Part shown: positions 15,544 to 23,631 of the stretch, in pieces
Layout of the letters: the number at the start of each line of letters is the position of its first letter
Numbering within the stretch: position 1 is the first letter of the stretch
NCBI GenBank assembly: GCA_002310115.1
Contig: DBYI01000101.1
Coordinates: 1 to 30,133 of the forward strand
Length of the DNA stretch: 30,133 bases
DNA from: Ruminococcus flavefaciens
GTDB taxonomy: Bacteria > Bacillota > Clostridia > Oscillospirales > Ruminococcaceae
Reading direction: 5' to 3'
Position numbers and translations under genes: made by a program
Notes under the pieces: model-generated
What the model was told of the DNA's origin: nothing
The model's database searches: none
The model's input: only the letters and a program-made list of their open reading frames with translations

Positions 15544-17988
15544 TCAGACTATTCTGTAAGAAAAGAATCTGTTAAACAAGCGTATCGCTGCATCTGCAAC
15601 ACCTTTTAATGTTGGATCATTAATATTGCTGTACAAATATTTAACTGTATTCATTGCTTCTTCCGGAATGACTAATGTATTATCTGTATCTTCTTCAGCA
15701 TCCGTTTTGATCTCTGTAAAGTATCCTGGATTCTCATTGCCACCATCAATGTGAGCATATTCTATACCTGTATGCTCATCATCATATACTGTTCCCTCGC
15801 TGCCTTTGATTTTTTCACAACCAGAAAACATCCAATAACCTGAGTGTTCGCTTGACTTCGTTGACCATCCATCTCCGACTGTTATTGTTTCAAGCAAACA
15901 ACAATTGTAAAACATCCTGTCAAAGTCGGTAACATTGTTTGTATCAAAGCTGCTCAGATCTAAGGATACGAGATTATTGCAACATTCAAACATCTGGCCT
16001 GTTTTAGTTACATTACTTGTATCAAGATTGCTCAGATCTATAGCTTCTAAATCATAACACCATGCAAACATTCCTAGCATATCATCAACATTGCTTGTGT
16101 TAAAATTACTTATATTGAGAGAATTAAGCTTATGACATCCAGCAAACATATATCTCATAGTAGTTACTTTACTTGTATCAAAACTGCTTACGTCAATACC
16201 TTCTAGTTCCCTACAAAATAAGAACATTTCATTAGTATTTGTCACATTTGCTGTGTTGAATCCGCTTAAATTACACTCCTTAAGCCCGCTACAATCACCA
16301 AACATTCTTTTCATATCCGTAACATTTGATGTATCGAAGCTACTCAGGTCAATTTCTGACAGTTGGGAACAACCCCAGAACATTTGACTCATATCTGTAA
16401 CATGACTAGTATCAAAACTGCTAAGATCAACAGAATTAATCGAGCTTCTTTCAAACATTTCACTCATATCCGTGACATTGCTTGTATTAAAACTGCTCAG
16501 ATCAAGTTCGTCTATTCGGCTTAATCGAAACATACCTTTCATATTTGTTACATTGCTTGTATCAAAATTGCTCAGATCCAGGCTTTTTATACCTTTATAT
16601 TGTAACTCAGGGGCATCCCATTCAAGCCAACTGTCACTGAACATATAGCTCATATCTGTAACATTTGAAGTATCAGCATTTTTAAGGTCAATACTTTCAA
16701 TATATGATAATCCATCAATGAAATAACTGCAATCAGCCGGAAGTATAGTTCCTTCTTCAGCAATTATATGCTTTACATCCCACCCGTCAACGCCATCAGG
16801 TAGAACTTTTTCAATCTTGCCCTTAAGGTGAAGAGTACCTGTCTCTGCATCAAAGTATGTCTTGTTTTTCTGGGGATCTTTAAATGTTAGATATCCAGGA
16901 TCGTTCACGCCACCATCTACGTGAGCATATTCTTTATCATCATGACGGTAATCAAATAATGTTCCTTCACCGCCCTTGAGACCATAACAATCTTCAAACA
17001 TTGACGAACCAACAGCTAATTCTGTTGTCCAATCAGGTCCGACATATATAGTTTCAGGGCCACATATGAACATATAAGACATATCAGTAACCTTTGAAGT
17101 ATCGAAACTGCTAATATCAAGTGTACGGAAACCACTGTACCCAAACATTTCATACATATTAGTTACATTTGATGTGTCAAAATTTGTCAGATCAAAGATT
17201 TCTCCTCCTCCGAAATAGAACATTCCAGACATATCAGTGACCTTTGACGTGTCAAATCCGCTGATATCAACATAATCTGGAATATGCCACCAACCCTCGA
17301 ACATCCTAGACATATCAGTAACGTTTGAAGTATCAAAGCTACTGAGCTCAAGTGACTTAATACAGAAACAACATGCAAACATTTCAGACATATCTGTTAC
17401 ATTTGATGTATCAAAGCTACTGAGATCAAGTGATTCTACGCTTGTATAATAAAACATTCCAGACATATCAGTAACACTACTTGTATTGAATCCGGTAAGA
17501 TCAATTTCTCTTATACAACCACTTGGATAACTTGCTTCAAATGTTACTGCTTTTGTATAAGGCACGAACATATATGACATATTTTCAACATTTGAAGAAT
17601 CTGCATTTTTTAAATCTACTGTTTTAACCTGATTCAAATTATACATAAGCCAACTGCAATCAACAGGGAGTACTGTCCCTTCGTCGGCAACAATATGTTT
17701 AATTTCTTCAGCATTTACGTCTTCAGGAAGAATTAGGCCAGTAAACTCTCCTCCGTTTCTTACATCACCTTTAAGATGAAGAGTCTGAGTTTCTTCATCA
17801 TAGTATGATTCGTCGATGCGCTGCTCATTGGCAGCTGTAATTAATGCCGTTGCATCAATGACCTGAGCATTTGCTTCTGCGGCTTTTGCCACTGTTGTGC
17901 ATGAGTTTGACAATGAAATTGCAGAATTTGCTGCTACAAGCGCTAAAGACATAGCAAAAGAGGCAGCTTTTTTCCATTTGTTTTCCAT
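15544..17988 (-). CDS. Secreted BspA-like surface protein with two DUF285 domains
   Basis: The start is ATG 17988 (MENKWKKAASFAMSLALVAAN, a signal peptide), preceded by GGGAGG eight to thirteen bases upstream; earlier in-frame starts up to 18081 lack a ribosome binding site and would bury the signal peptide. The product is 814 residues. Domain 1 begins with SYYDEETQTLHLKG near residue 60 and has about 7 DTSNVTDM-type repeats. Domain 2 begins with TYFDAETGTLHLKG near 385 and has about 10. Both close with a cap containing GTLFDY or GTVYDD. The last 45 residues contain no dockerin or sorting signal but end in an amphipathic stretch (AAIRLFNRFFSYRIV). It is a probable adhesin-type protein, the closest relatives being the genes at 6396 and 18669. 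Confidence 0.88.
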   Translation of the reverse strand: MENKWKKAASFAMSLALVAANSAISLSNSCTTVAKAAEANAQVIDATALITAANEQRIDESYYDEETQTLHLKGDVRNGGEFTGLILPEDVNAEEIKHIVADEGTVLPVDCSWLMYNLNQVKTVDLKNADSSNVENMSYMFVPYTKAVTFEASYPSGCIREIDLTGFNTSSVTDMSGMFYYTSVESLDLSSFDTSNVTDMSEMFACCFCIKSLELSSFDTSNVTDMSRMFEGWWHIPDYVDISGFDTSKVTDMSGMFYFGGGEIFDLTNFDTSNVTNMYEMFGYSGFRTLDISSFDTSKVTDMSYMFICGPETIYVGPDWTTELAVGSSMFEDCYGLKGGEGTLFDYRHDDKEYAHVDGGVNDPGYLTFKDPQKNKTYFDAETGTLHLKGKIEKVLPDGVDGWDVKHIIAEEGTILPADCSYFIDGLSYIESIDLKNADTSNVTDMSYMFSDSWLEWDAPELQYKGIKSLDLSNFDTSNVTNMKGMFRLSRIDELDLSSFNTSNVTDMSEMFERSSINSVDLSSFDTSHVTDMSQMFWGCSQLSEIDLSSFDTSNVTDMKRMFGDCSGLKECNLSGFNTANVTNTNEMFLFCRELEGIDVSSFDTSKVTTMRYMFAGCHKLNSLNISNFNTSNVDDMLGMFAWCYDLEAIDLSNLDTSNVTKTGQMFECCNNLVSLDLSSFDTNNVTDFDRMFYNCCLLETITVGDGWSTKSSEHSGYWMFSGCEKIKGSEGTVYDDEHTGIEYAHIDGGNENPGYFTEIKTDAEEDTDNTLVIPEEAMNTVKYLYSNINDPTLKGVADAAIRLFNRFFSYRIV

Positions 17989-18668
17989 AAATGATTCCTC
18001 CCTTATTAAATTTGTTTCGTTTATGTTCAAGATACGGCACATAGAACCACGTACAATAATGTGCTGATCCAAGAGCATCAAAGATAGTTTGTTATATATT
18101 CTTAACTAAAAAAGTCTACACTTATAATAACGCATATTTCATTTAAAGTGTAACAAGATTTTAAAAAAATTTTTTTCTCAAAAAAATAATGTCATTAATC
18201 TATGACAGATATAAATATAATGTAATTATGTGTAAAAGACATTGACTCAAAAGCGAAGATCTATAGCATAGTAAATCCGATATAAACATCTGATTAGAGG
18301 AGTTACTGTGTAAAAAGCAGTAATAACATCAGTCATTCACCTTTTGAAAATCTGATATCCAGATTCAGATATCAAGTCAGACATGATTACAGCGCCTATA
18401 GAAAAAATCGTTGTCATTCTGCTGTTGGCTTCGAATACTGTTTATCATAATTCTAAAATTTTATCAATATCTTTGACTTTTCAGATAGATCTCTTATCTG
18501 TCTTTTCGTCATGCTTTAATTCATATTATACAACAGCAGGAGTGTGATGTTTTGTTTCATGTCTCCATCATACTCCCGCTTGTTTCTGTTATTTAATTAA
18601 ATTAAATAGTTTTAAATCTTGAGCTTACTGCCTTTTTAAAACATATTTTTATGACTATTTTTGATTTA
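17989..18668 (-). other. Intergenic region between two DUF285 genes
   Basis: No gene is seen in 680 bases. The part near 17988 carries the ribosome binding site and AT-rich sequence with TATTAT/TATAAG (minus strand, about 18124-18132) as a possible but unsupported -10 box. An inverted repeat TGATATC/GATATCA (18353-18374) and a larger hairpin (18535-18580) are present. Confidence 0.5.
18535..18580 (-). terminator. Hairpin downstream of the dockerin-DUF285 gene, possible terminator
   Basis: Two 15-base arms (18535-18549 and 18566-18580) pair except for one G-U and one A-C position, about 90 bases past the stop codon on the minus strand. The following sequence is only moderately T-rich, so termination is likely but not certain. 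Confidence 0.45.
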
Positions 18669-20507
18669 TTACGAGAATATCTCCTGTCCGAGAAGATACT
18701 TCTGTATTTTAAGCGCATCGCTTACTGTAATTCCGTTACCGCGCTTATCAACATCAGCACAGTTGGTACCTTTCTTTGTAATGTGATGTTCGTCAGTACC
18801 GTTAATTCCATACTTGTTAGGATTCGCAAGGCTCTGCATTATGAGCACTGCATCGCTCATATCAACGTCTCTGTCACAGTTAGCGTCACCAGAGGCATAA
18901 CCGTTCGGGTCATTTATATCTGTAATTTTTTCAACTATGGCTTTTGTTAAGTATCCAGTAGCATTGTCATCGCTGTCGATAATAGCATATTTTTTATCAA
19001 TATGTTTTTCATCATATGCTGTTCCATCTCTACCCTTAAGATTTACACATTCATAGAACATATCCTCATCTTCGATAACTGATTCTGTTGACCATTTATC
19101 ACCAACTATTATAGTTTCAAGAGAAACGCATTCTGAAAACATATTTGACATATCAGTAACATTTGATGTGTCAAAGTTGCTCAAATCAAGTGATGAAGCG
19201 CCACACTTCAAAAACATACCATCCATATCTATTACATTTGATGTATCAAAATTGCTTATATCAGGCATGATGTAATAAAAATAATCTTCCTTATCGCCAG
19301 CTCCAGCAAACATACCAGACATATCAGTAACATTTGATGTGTCAAAACTGCTGAGATCAAATGACTCAAGATGCGAAAAAGCAAACATACTACCCATATC
19401 AGTAACATTTGATGTATCAAAGTTGCTCAGGTCAAGTGATAGAATTTCACATTGTGAAAACATCCACGACATATCTGTAACATTCGATGTATCAAAACCG
19501 CTTAAATCAAGTGAAGCTATTCTTGACATATAAAACATGTGTGACATATCAGTAACACTCGATGTATCTAAACTGCTGAGATTAAGTGATTCTGCATATG
19601 CTCCACTAAACATGCCTGACATATCAGTAACATTAGATGTGTCTAAACTGCTGAGATCTAGTGATCCTGCTTCTATAGAGGCAAACATATTAGACATATC
19701 GGTAACATTTGATGTATCAAAACTGCCGAGATCAAATGATTCGCCATATGCTCCAGCAAACATTCCCCCCATATCGGTAACATTTGAAGTATCCAAGCAA
19801 CTGAAATCAAAATCTCCGAAATATGCTTTATCAAACATTTCTGACATATCAGTAACATTTGAAGTATCAAATCTGCAATTGCCAAAAAAAGATGCAGCGT
19901 TTGAATAAGCAAACATATTACTGAAATCAGTAACATTTGATGTATCAAATTCACTGAAAACAATATCATTAAAACGTCTAAAAAGGAACATACCATGCAT
20001 ATTTGTTACATTTGATGTGTCAAAATTGCTTAAATCAAGGGTACAATAATAATCATCTTCATCGCCGGCACCCACAAACATATAAGACATATCAGTAACA
20101 TTTGAAGTATCAGCATTTTTTAAATCAATTGTTTCAAGATATGGCAAATTGAAACAGAGATCACAGCAATCTTCTGGAAGTACTGCTCCTTCATCAGCCA
20201 CAAGATGTTTGACCTCATATCCATCAACGCCCAAAGGCAGAATGACACCTGTCTCTAATCCGCCATTCCTTACATATCCCTTAAGGTGAAGGGTTTGTGT
20301 TTCTTCATCATAGTATGTCTCGTCAGCTCCCTGCTCTGGGGTAGCTGTGCTTTCTGGCTCTGTTTCTTCTGTTTCGCTTATTTGCAAATTTGCTTCTGCT
20401 GCATTTACCACGATTATGTTTGAACTTGCCATTGAACCTACAGAATTAACTGCTGAAAGTGCTAATGATACTATAAAAGCAGCAGTTTTTCTACATTTGT
20501 TCTTCAT
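18669..20507 (-). CDS. Secreted BspA-like DUF285 protein with C-terminal dockerin
   Basis: ATG 20507 (MKNKCRKTAAFIVSLALSAV, signal peptide) follows AGGAGGAA (20514-20521); the earlier in-frame start at 20552 has no such support. The product is 612 residues. After YYDEETQTLHLKG (near 65-77) come 13 consecutive repeats of the form DTSNVTDMSxMF, more regular than in the two relatives, then a cap with YDEKH. A dockerin fills about 540-608: loop 1 DANCDRDVDMSD, then VLIMQSLANPNKYG, and a second loop DVDKRGNGITVSD that is one residue longer than the standard 12. The dockerin should dock this repeat protein to a cohesin-bearing scaffold. Repeat DNA near 19150-20100 is nearly identical and open to recombination. 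Confidence 0.9.
   Translation of the reverse strand: MKNKCRKTAAFIVSLALSAVNSVGSMASSNIIVVNAAEANLQISETEETEPESTATPEQGADETYYDEETQTLHLKGYVRNGGLETGVILPLGVDGYEVKHLVADEGAVLPEDCCDLCFNLPYLETIDLKNADTSNVTDMSYMFVGAGDEDDYYCTLDLSNFDTSNVTNMHGMFLFRRFNDIVFSEFDTSNVTDFSNMFAYSNAASFFGNCRFDTSNVTDMSEMFDKAYFGDFDFSCLDTSNVTDMGGMFAGAYGESFDLGSFDTSNVTDMSNMFASIEAGSLDLSSLDTSNVTDMSGMFSGAYAESLNLSSLDTSSVTDMSHMFYMSRIASLDLSGFDTSNVTDMSWMFSQCEILSLDLSNFDTSNVTDMGSMFAFSHLESFDLSSFDTSNVTDMSGMFAGAGDKEDYFYYIMPDISNFDTSNVIDMDGMFLKCGASSLDLSNFDTSNVTDMSNMFSECVSLETIIVGDKWSTESVIEDEDMFYECVNLKGRDGTAYDEKHIDKKYAIIDSDDNATGYLTKAIVEKITDINDPNGYASGDANCDRDVDMSDAVLIMQSLANPNKYGINGTDEHHITKKGTNCADVDKRGNGITVSDALKIQKYLLGQEIFS
19140..20110 (-). repeat. Coding tandem repeats of about 75 bp in the dockerin-DUF285 gene
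   Basis: The DNA word encoding DTSNVTDM (on the plus strand close to ACATATCAGTAACATTTGA) recurs about every 75 bases (25 codons), with some longer units of about 95-100. The high DNA identity between units, beyond what the protein needs, suggests recent duplication or gene conversion. Confidence 0.7.
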
Positions 20508-20553
20508 AAATGGTTCCTCCTGTTTTAAAATTTTTAGTTGTTTGTAACGCATC

Positions 20554-20573
20554 TGTTTTTGCTCGCAAAAACA
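20554..20573. promoter_or_regulatory. Perfect palindrome at the promoter of the dockerin-DUF285 gene
   Basis: TGTTTTTGC (20554-20562) and GCAAAAACA (20565-20573) are exact complements with a 2-base centre. It directly follows the -10 box in the direction of transcription, an ideal repressor position. It could also form a 5'-UTR hairpin. Confidence 0.6.
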
Positions 20574-20581
20574 TTATATCA
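20573..20581 (-). promoter_or_regulatory. Extended -10 promoter of the dockerin-DUF285 gene
   Basis: The minus strand reads TGATATAAT, a perfect TGnTATAAT. It lies about 66 bases before the start codon. No good -35 box is seen at 17 bases. Confidence 0.55.
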
Positions 20582-20769
20582 TAATGCTCTTAATTAAGAT
20601 ATAATTTCACAGAAAATTTACAATTTATTCACATTTACTCTCCCGTCCGCGCTTTTGTTCATTTAATTTACAAATCAGACAGGTGAAGTTAAGAAAAAAA
20701 TAATCAGTTCTACCAATCAGGTTTCAGTTAATTATTTTAATCTCGGCAAAAGGCTAATTATCTTGCTAC

Positions 20770-20804
20770 AAAAAAAGGAATTCTCCACTTTCATGGAAAA
20801 TTCC
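20770..20804 (-). terminator. Terminator of the sigma/dockerin operon
   Basis: On the minus strand GGAATTTTCC pairs with GGAGAATTCC (one G-U pair) around an 8-base loop, followed by seven T residues (20770-20776 on the plus strand as A). It lies about 43 bases after the stop codon at 20847. Confidence 0.85.
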
Positions 20805-20846
20805 CTCTTTTATGATTATTCAAGCTATTTTATCTATACCGGCTCA

Positions 20847-22463
20847 TTACTCGATTCCAAGCAGTTTTTTCTGAACCTGTAAAGCGTCATTTACAGTGAT
20901 TCCGTTACCAGTCTCATAGATATCGCCATTAAACTTTCCTTTGTTCGTAAGCTCATATTTATCAGGATTTGCTTGTGACTGCATTATTATAACAGCATCT
21001 GACATATCCATATCACCATCAAGGTTGGCATCCCCGTTTCTATCTATATCTATATCGTCAAGGAGCTCAAAATTGCTGTGATATTCAGTAGATATATTCA
21101 GTTCCTCACAAGCGGAAGCATTAAATATATCATCATCAGTCATAAGCATATAACACTGTATTAAAACTATATCATATATATCGCCGCTCTTGCCATCCCC
21201 ATTGATATCACATTCGTAAGCAAAATAATCATATTGCTTCTTGCTAAACGGCATATTATTTTCTATCTCTTCCTCTGTTTCTCCTATTATCGGAAAGAAT
21301 GTCTGATTGAGATATGTAATTGAAGCGCTGTAATCATAGTAATCAAGTTTTCCGTCAAAGTTCAGGTCTGGCACAGACTTTTGGCCATTCTCTATGTCCT
21401 GACAGTATTGTTTGAAGTCTTCACCAAACTTTGCTTTGTCAAATGTGCTTGTATACTCAATATTTTCACTTGTTCTTGCTGCAAAGATAAAGGCTGCATT
21501 GATATCGTAATTTACGGCTCCGCTGTAAATTTGTTCAAAATAATCTTTGTTGAAGTATGCCTGATCAAGCGGATTATTCTGTAAATAGCAGTATGCCATA
21601 TATCGTCCGCTGTACTTCCCGCCAAATTCTCCGAGCTTTCCAAAGAGATCAGCACATCTTTCAATTGTTGATTCTGGTAGTTTAATTACTTCAAATTCGC
21701 AGGGAAAAGCATGCTCGCACCCCTGAATGGAATCATCATATATGTAGAAAAGACCATCCTGATCCCAGTTGATTACGTCCTTTACAAGTGTATCTCCGTA
21801 TTTTGCATAAAGCTCCGGATCATTGTAGAGCAGGTTTTCTATAAATATCTCATAGTCAATGCAGTCTCTGATATCGAATACTCCGTCATCGTTGATATCG
21901 AGTGATGCTTCTCCCCTGTCTACCATATCCTTCAGGAAACCATAGCCTGTACCGTAATATCGCATATAGAACTTAAGATTTGACACAAAATACATACTTG
22001 AGGTGTATGTAAGCTCCTTATCAACATAACCATCTTCTGCAAGCTGAGCTAGTTCTGCAGCCAATTCAGGCGTTGTTTCATGATTCTCGTAGTTATTGAT
22101 ATCAAATATAGAAGTATCAAGCGGATTTGACAAAATGTAATACTTCATAAGAAGCATGGCATCACTAAAAGGATAAACGCCTCCGTCGTGATCATAATCG
22201 GCTATCTTTTCAGCCCTTTCCTTTATTGTGTCATCAACAACATATCCGTCAGTGTATAGATAAAGCTGATAGCAGTCGTTTATATCAAATTGGCCGTTGC
22301 CATCTATATCAGTATCAGTCTGATAATTAGCCATTTGAGCAATGACTTCCTTTTCTCCGCTCTCCATTGAATACAATTTATAATTATCGTTAGCATTTGC
22401 CGTGAACGGCATTGTTGATAATCCTGTAAGAAAAGCTGTTGCGAATGCTGTAACTTTTTTCAT
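20847..22463 (-). CDS. Nested secreted dockerin protein from an internal start
   Basis: Inside the larger gene and in the same frame, ATG 22463 is preceded by AAAGGAG (22471-22477) with a 7-base gap, an ideal Shine-Dalgarno. It opens a classic signal peptide (MKKVTAFATAFLTGLSTM then PFTANA). The 538-residue product would be exported and carry all the EF-hand and dockerin modules without the membrane anchor. Alternatively this is the scar of a fusion between a short anti-sigma gene and a separate secreted gene, and only the long form is made. Confidence 0.5.
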   Translation of the reverse strand: MKKVTAFATAFLTGLSTMPFTANANDNYKLYSMESGEKEVIAQMANYQTDTDIDGNGQFDINDCYQLYLYTDGYVVDDTIKERAEKIADYDHDGGVYPFSDAMLLMKYYILSNPLDTSIFDINNYENHETTPELAAELAQLAEDGYVDKELTYTSSMYFVSNLKFYMRYYGTGYGFLKDMVDRGEASLDINDDGVFDIRDCIDYEIFIENLLYNDPELYAKYGDTLVKDVINWDQDGLFYIYDDSIQGCEHAFPCEFEVIKLPESTIERCADLFGKLGEFGGKYSGRYMAYCYLQNNPLDQAYFNKDYFEQIYSGAVNYDINAAFIFAARTSENIEYTSTFDKAKFGEDFKQYCQDIENGQKSVPDLNFDGKLDYYDYSASITYLNQTFFPIIGETEEEIENNMPFSKKQYDYFAYECDINGDGKSGDIYDIVLIQCYMLMTDDDIFNASACEELNISTEYHSNFELLDDIDIDRNGDANLDGDMDMSDAVIIMQSQANPDKYELTNKGKFNGDIYETGNGITVNDALQVQKKLLGIE

Positions 22464-22928
22464 TTCAAGGCTCCTTTCGTCATCGGATACTGTGTAGGAC
22501 GCATCCGTACTGATAGTTGTTTGTGAAGTACTACTGTTAAAACCAGGATCCTTTGAATTCATTGAAAAAGTATTAACAGCAGATGTAGATTTAGATGAAA
22601 CTGTAACAGAAACAGTTGACTTACTGCTATGTACAGTTGTATGGGTGGAAACAGTATTCGTTGTGGTATTCTCAACTGAATTTCCTGATGTGACATTAGT
22701 CACGTTCTCATTCGCCTCAGTAATGTAATTATCGTTATTGCCCGTTAGACCAGCATTGTTTTTGTCAATATTGCTGTGTATCGCATAAAATCCAACAATA
22801 GCGGCAGCACATATACCAGAAATAGTGCAGGATATCCTTTTTATACGACGGGCTCGTATTCTTTTGCTTTCAAGTATTGCATCGCCCTTTGCAAAGACGC
22901 TTGCAATAGTTTCTTCATAGCTTTTCAT
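20847..22928 (-). CDS. Membrane-anchored dockerin protein, putative anti-sigma factor of the ECF sigma gene
   Basis: The start is ATG 22928, nine bases after AAGGAGG (22938-22944) and 14 bases inside the sigma gene; the TTG at 22934 lies too close to that site. The 693-residue product has a short basic cytoplasmic segment (1-31), one membrane helix (about 32-51) and a Ser/Thr/Asn-rich linker (about 52-145). A signal-peptide-like segment beginning MKKVTAFATAFLTGLS lies at 156. Three EF-hand/dockerin-like pairs follow, with loops such as DIDGNGQFDIND, DINDDGVFDIRD and DINGDGKSGDIYD. A full dockerin (about 630-691) has first loop DANLDGDMDMSD and second loop DIYETGNGITVND. Coupling to the sigma gene and the cytoplasm-helix-outside layout resemble RsgI-type anti-sigma sensors. 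The anti-sigma role is inferred; no zinc-finger motif is present. Confidence 0.75.
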   Translation of the reverse strand: MKSYEETIASVFAKGDAILESKRIRARRIKRISCTISGICAAAIVGFYAIHSNIDKNNAGLTGNNDNYITEANENVTNVTSGNSVENTTTNTVSTHTTVHSSKSTVSVTVSSKSTSAVNTFSMNSKDPGFNSSTSQTTISTDASYTVSDDERSLEMKKVTAFATAFLTGLSTMPFTANANDNYKLYSMESGEKEVIAQMANYQTDTDIDGNGQFDINDCYQLYLYTDGYVVDDTIKERAEKIADYDHDGGVYPFSDAMLLMKYYILSNPLDTSIFDINNYENHETTPELAAELAQLAEDGYVDKELTYTSSMYFVSNLKFYMRYYGTGYGFLKDMVDRGEASLDINDDGVFDIRDCIDYEIFIENLLYNDPELYAKYGDTLVKDVINWDQDGLFYIYDDSIQGCEHAFPCEFEVIKLPESTIERCADLFGKLGEFGGKYSGRYMAYCYLQNNPLDQAYFNKDYFEQIYSGAVNYDINAAFIFAARTSENIEYTSTFDKAKFGEDFKQYCQDIENGQKSVPDLNFDGKLDYYDYSASITYLNQTFFPIIGETEEEIENNMPFSKKQYDYFAYECDINGDGKSGDIYDIVLIQCYMLMTDDDIFNASACEELNISTEYHSNFELLDDIDIDRNGDANLDGDMDMSDAVIIMQSQANPDKYELTNKGKFNGDIYETGNGITVNDALQVQKKLLGIE

Positions 22929-23469
22929 ATACAAAGCCCTCCTTCAGCAGTTCTGCTTTCAAGTTCTTTCTTGCATTATACAAAAGATCGCGGACCTGCT
23001 TTTCAGTTTTTTTCATTATGTTTGCCGTTTCCCTGTTGGAGAAATCCTCGAAATATGTCAGGTACAGTGCCTGTTCATATTCGGGTTTCAGTTTACGGAT
23101 AGCCTTATGTAAAACACGCTTCTCTTCGTTCTTAATAATATCGCCCTCGAGGTTATCATCATTGACTGTAAACTTCGCTTCTTCAAGAGATGTCTGTAAA
23201 ACAGCGGAATGTTTCCTGATATAATCAACTGCCGTAAATCTTGCAATAGAATATAACCAGGTTTTGAATGAGCTTTTTCCTTTGAATTTTGGCTTATTGA
23301 CGTAGAGTTTTACGAAAGTTTCTTCCATAAGTTCTTCAGCGATACTTATATTGCATACAAGGCTTGTCAGGTAAAGGGTAAGACCATCTCTGTAAATGCG
23401 CATTACATCTGCGAGACCTTCTTTATCACCGGAAAGAAAACGGCGGTAGCTACTTTCACCGTAATCCAT
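22915..23469 (-). CDS. ECF-type RNA polymerase sigma factor
   Basis: This 184-residue protein has a sigma-2 region (about 20-95; AEELMEETFVKLYVNKPKF then SFKTWLYSIARFTAVDYIRK) and a sigma-4 region (about 120-178; KLKPEYEQALYLTYFEDFSN, then the helix-turn-helix RETANIMKKTEKQVRDLLY). There are no regions 1 or 3, as usual for ECF sigmas. AAAGGAGG precedes the ATG by about 6 bases. Its gene overlaps the membrane dockerin gene by 14 bases, and the pair has its own strong sigma-A-type promoter. It probably controls surface-protein genes, but I could not define a target motif in the window. Confidence 0.93.
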   Translation of the reverse strand: MDYGESSYRRFLSGDKEGLADVMRIYRDGLTLYLTSLVCNISIAEELMEETFVKLYVNKPKFKGKSSFKTWLYSIARFTAVDYIRKHSAVLQTSLEEAKFTVNDDNLEGDIIKNEEKRVLHKAIRKLKPEYEQALYLTYFEDFSNRETANIMKKTEKQVRDLLYNARKNLKAELLKEGFVYEKL

Positions 23470-23596
23470 GAATACCTCCTTTCGGCTATTTCGTCGCCCA
23501 TCTACTTATTAGTCGTAATTGAGTCCGAAAATGTCGAAGCAATCGATAATTAATTTTTGTTTTAACTTATATCGATAAATGTTATATCATATTATA

Positions 23597-23625
23597 AGTA
23601 TAATATAAATCTCTTTTCCTGTCAA
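23597..23625 (-). promoter_or_regulatory. Promoter of the ECF sigma operon
   Basis: On the minus strand TTGACA (23620-23625) and TATACT (23597-23602) have a 17-base spacer. The leader to the ATG at 23469 is about 120 bases. The promoter looks housekeeping rather than ECF-dependent. Confidence 0.78.
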
Positions 23626-23631
23626 TCTGAA

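Larger units (their letters stand above)
20508..20846 (-). other. Intergenic region with promoter, palindrome and terminator
   Basis: No gene is seen. The half next to 20507 holds an extended -10 box and a 20-bp palindrome. The half next to 20846 holds the terminator of the gene at 20847. These are listed separately. Confidence 0.6.

Noticed and set aside
17989..18081. N-terminal extension of the DUF285 gene to 18081
   Set aside because: The ATG at 17988 has GGGAGG at proper distance and starts a clean signal peptide; the extension has no ribosome binding site.
19339..19908. Plus-strand open frames with repeats such as ISVTFDVSKLLRSSD
   Set aside because: They are antisense reflections of the DUF285 repeat coding sequence on the minus strand and have no ribosome binding sites.
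19140..20110. CRISPR-like regular repeats
   Set aside because: The repeats are in-frame DUF285 coding units of about 25 codons, the intervals are also related to each other, and no cas genes are present.
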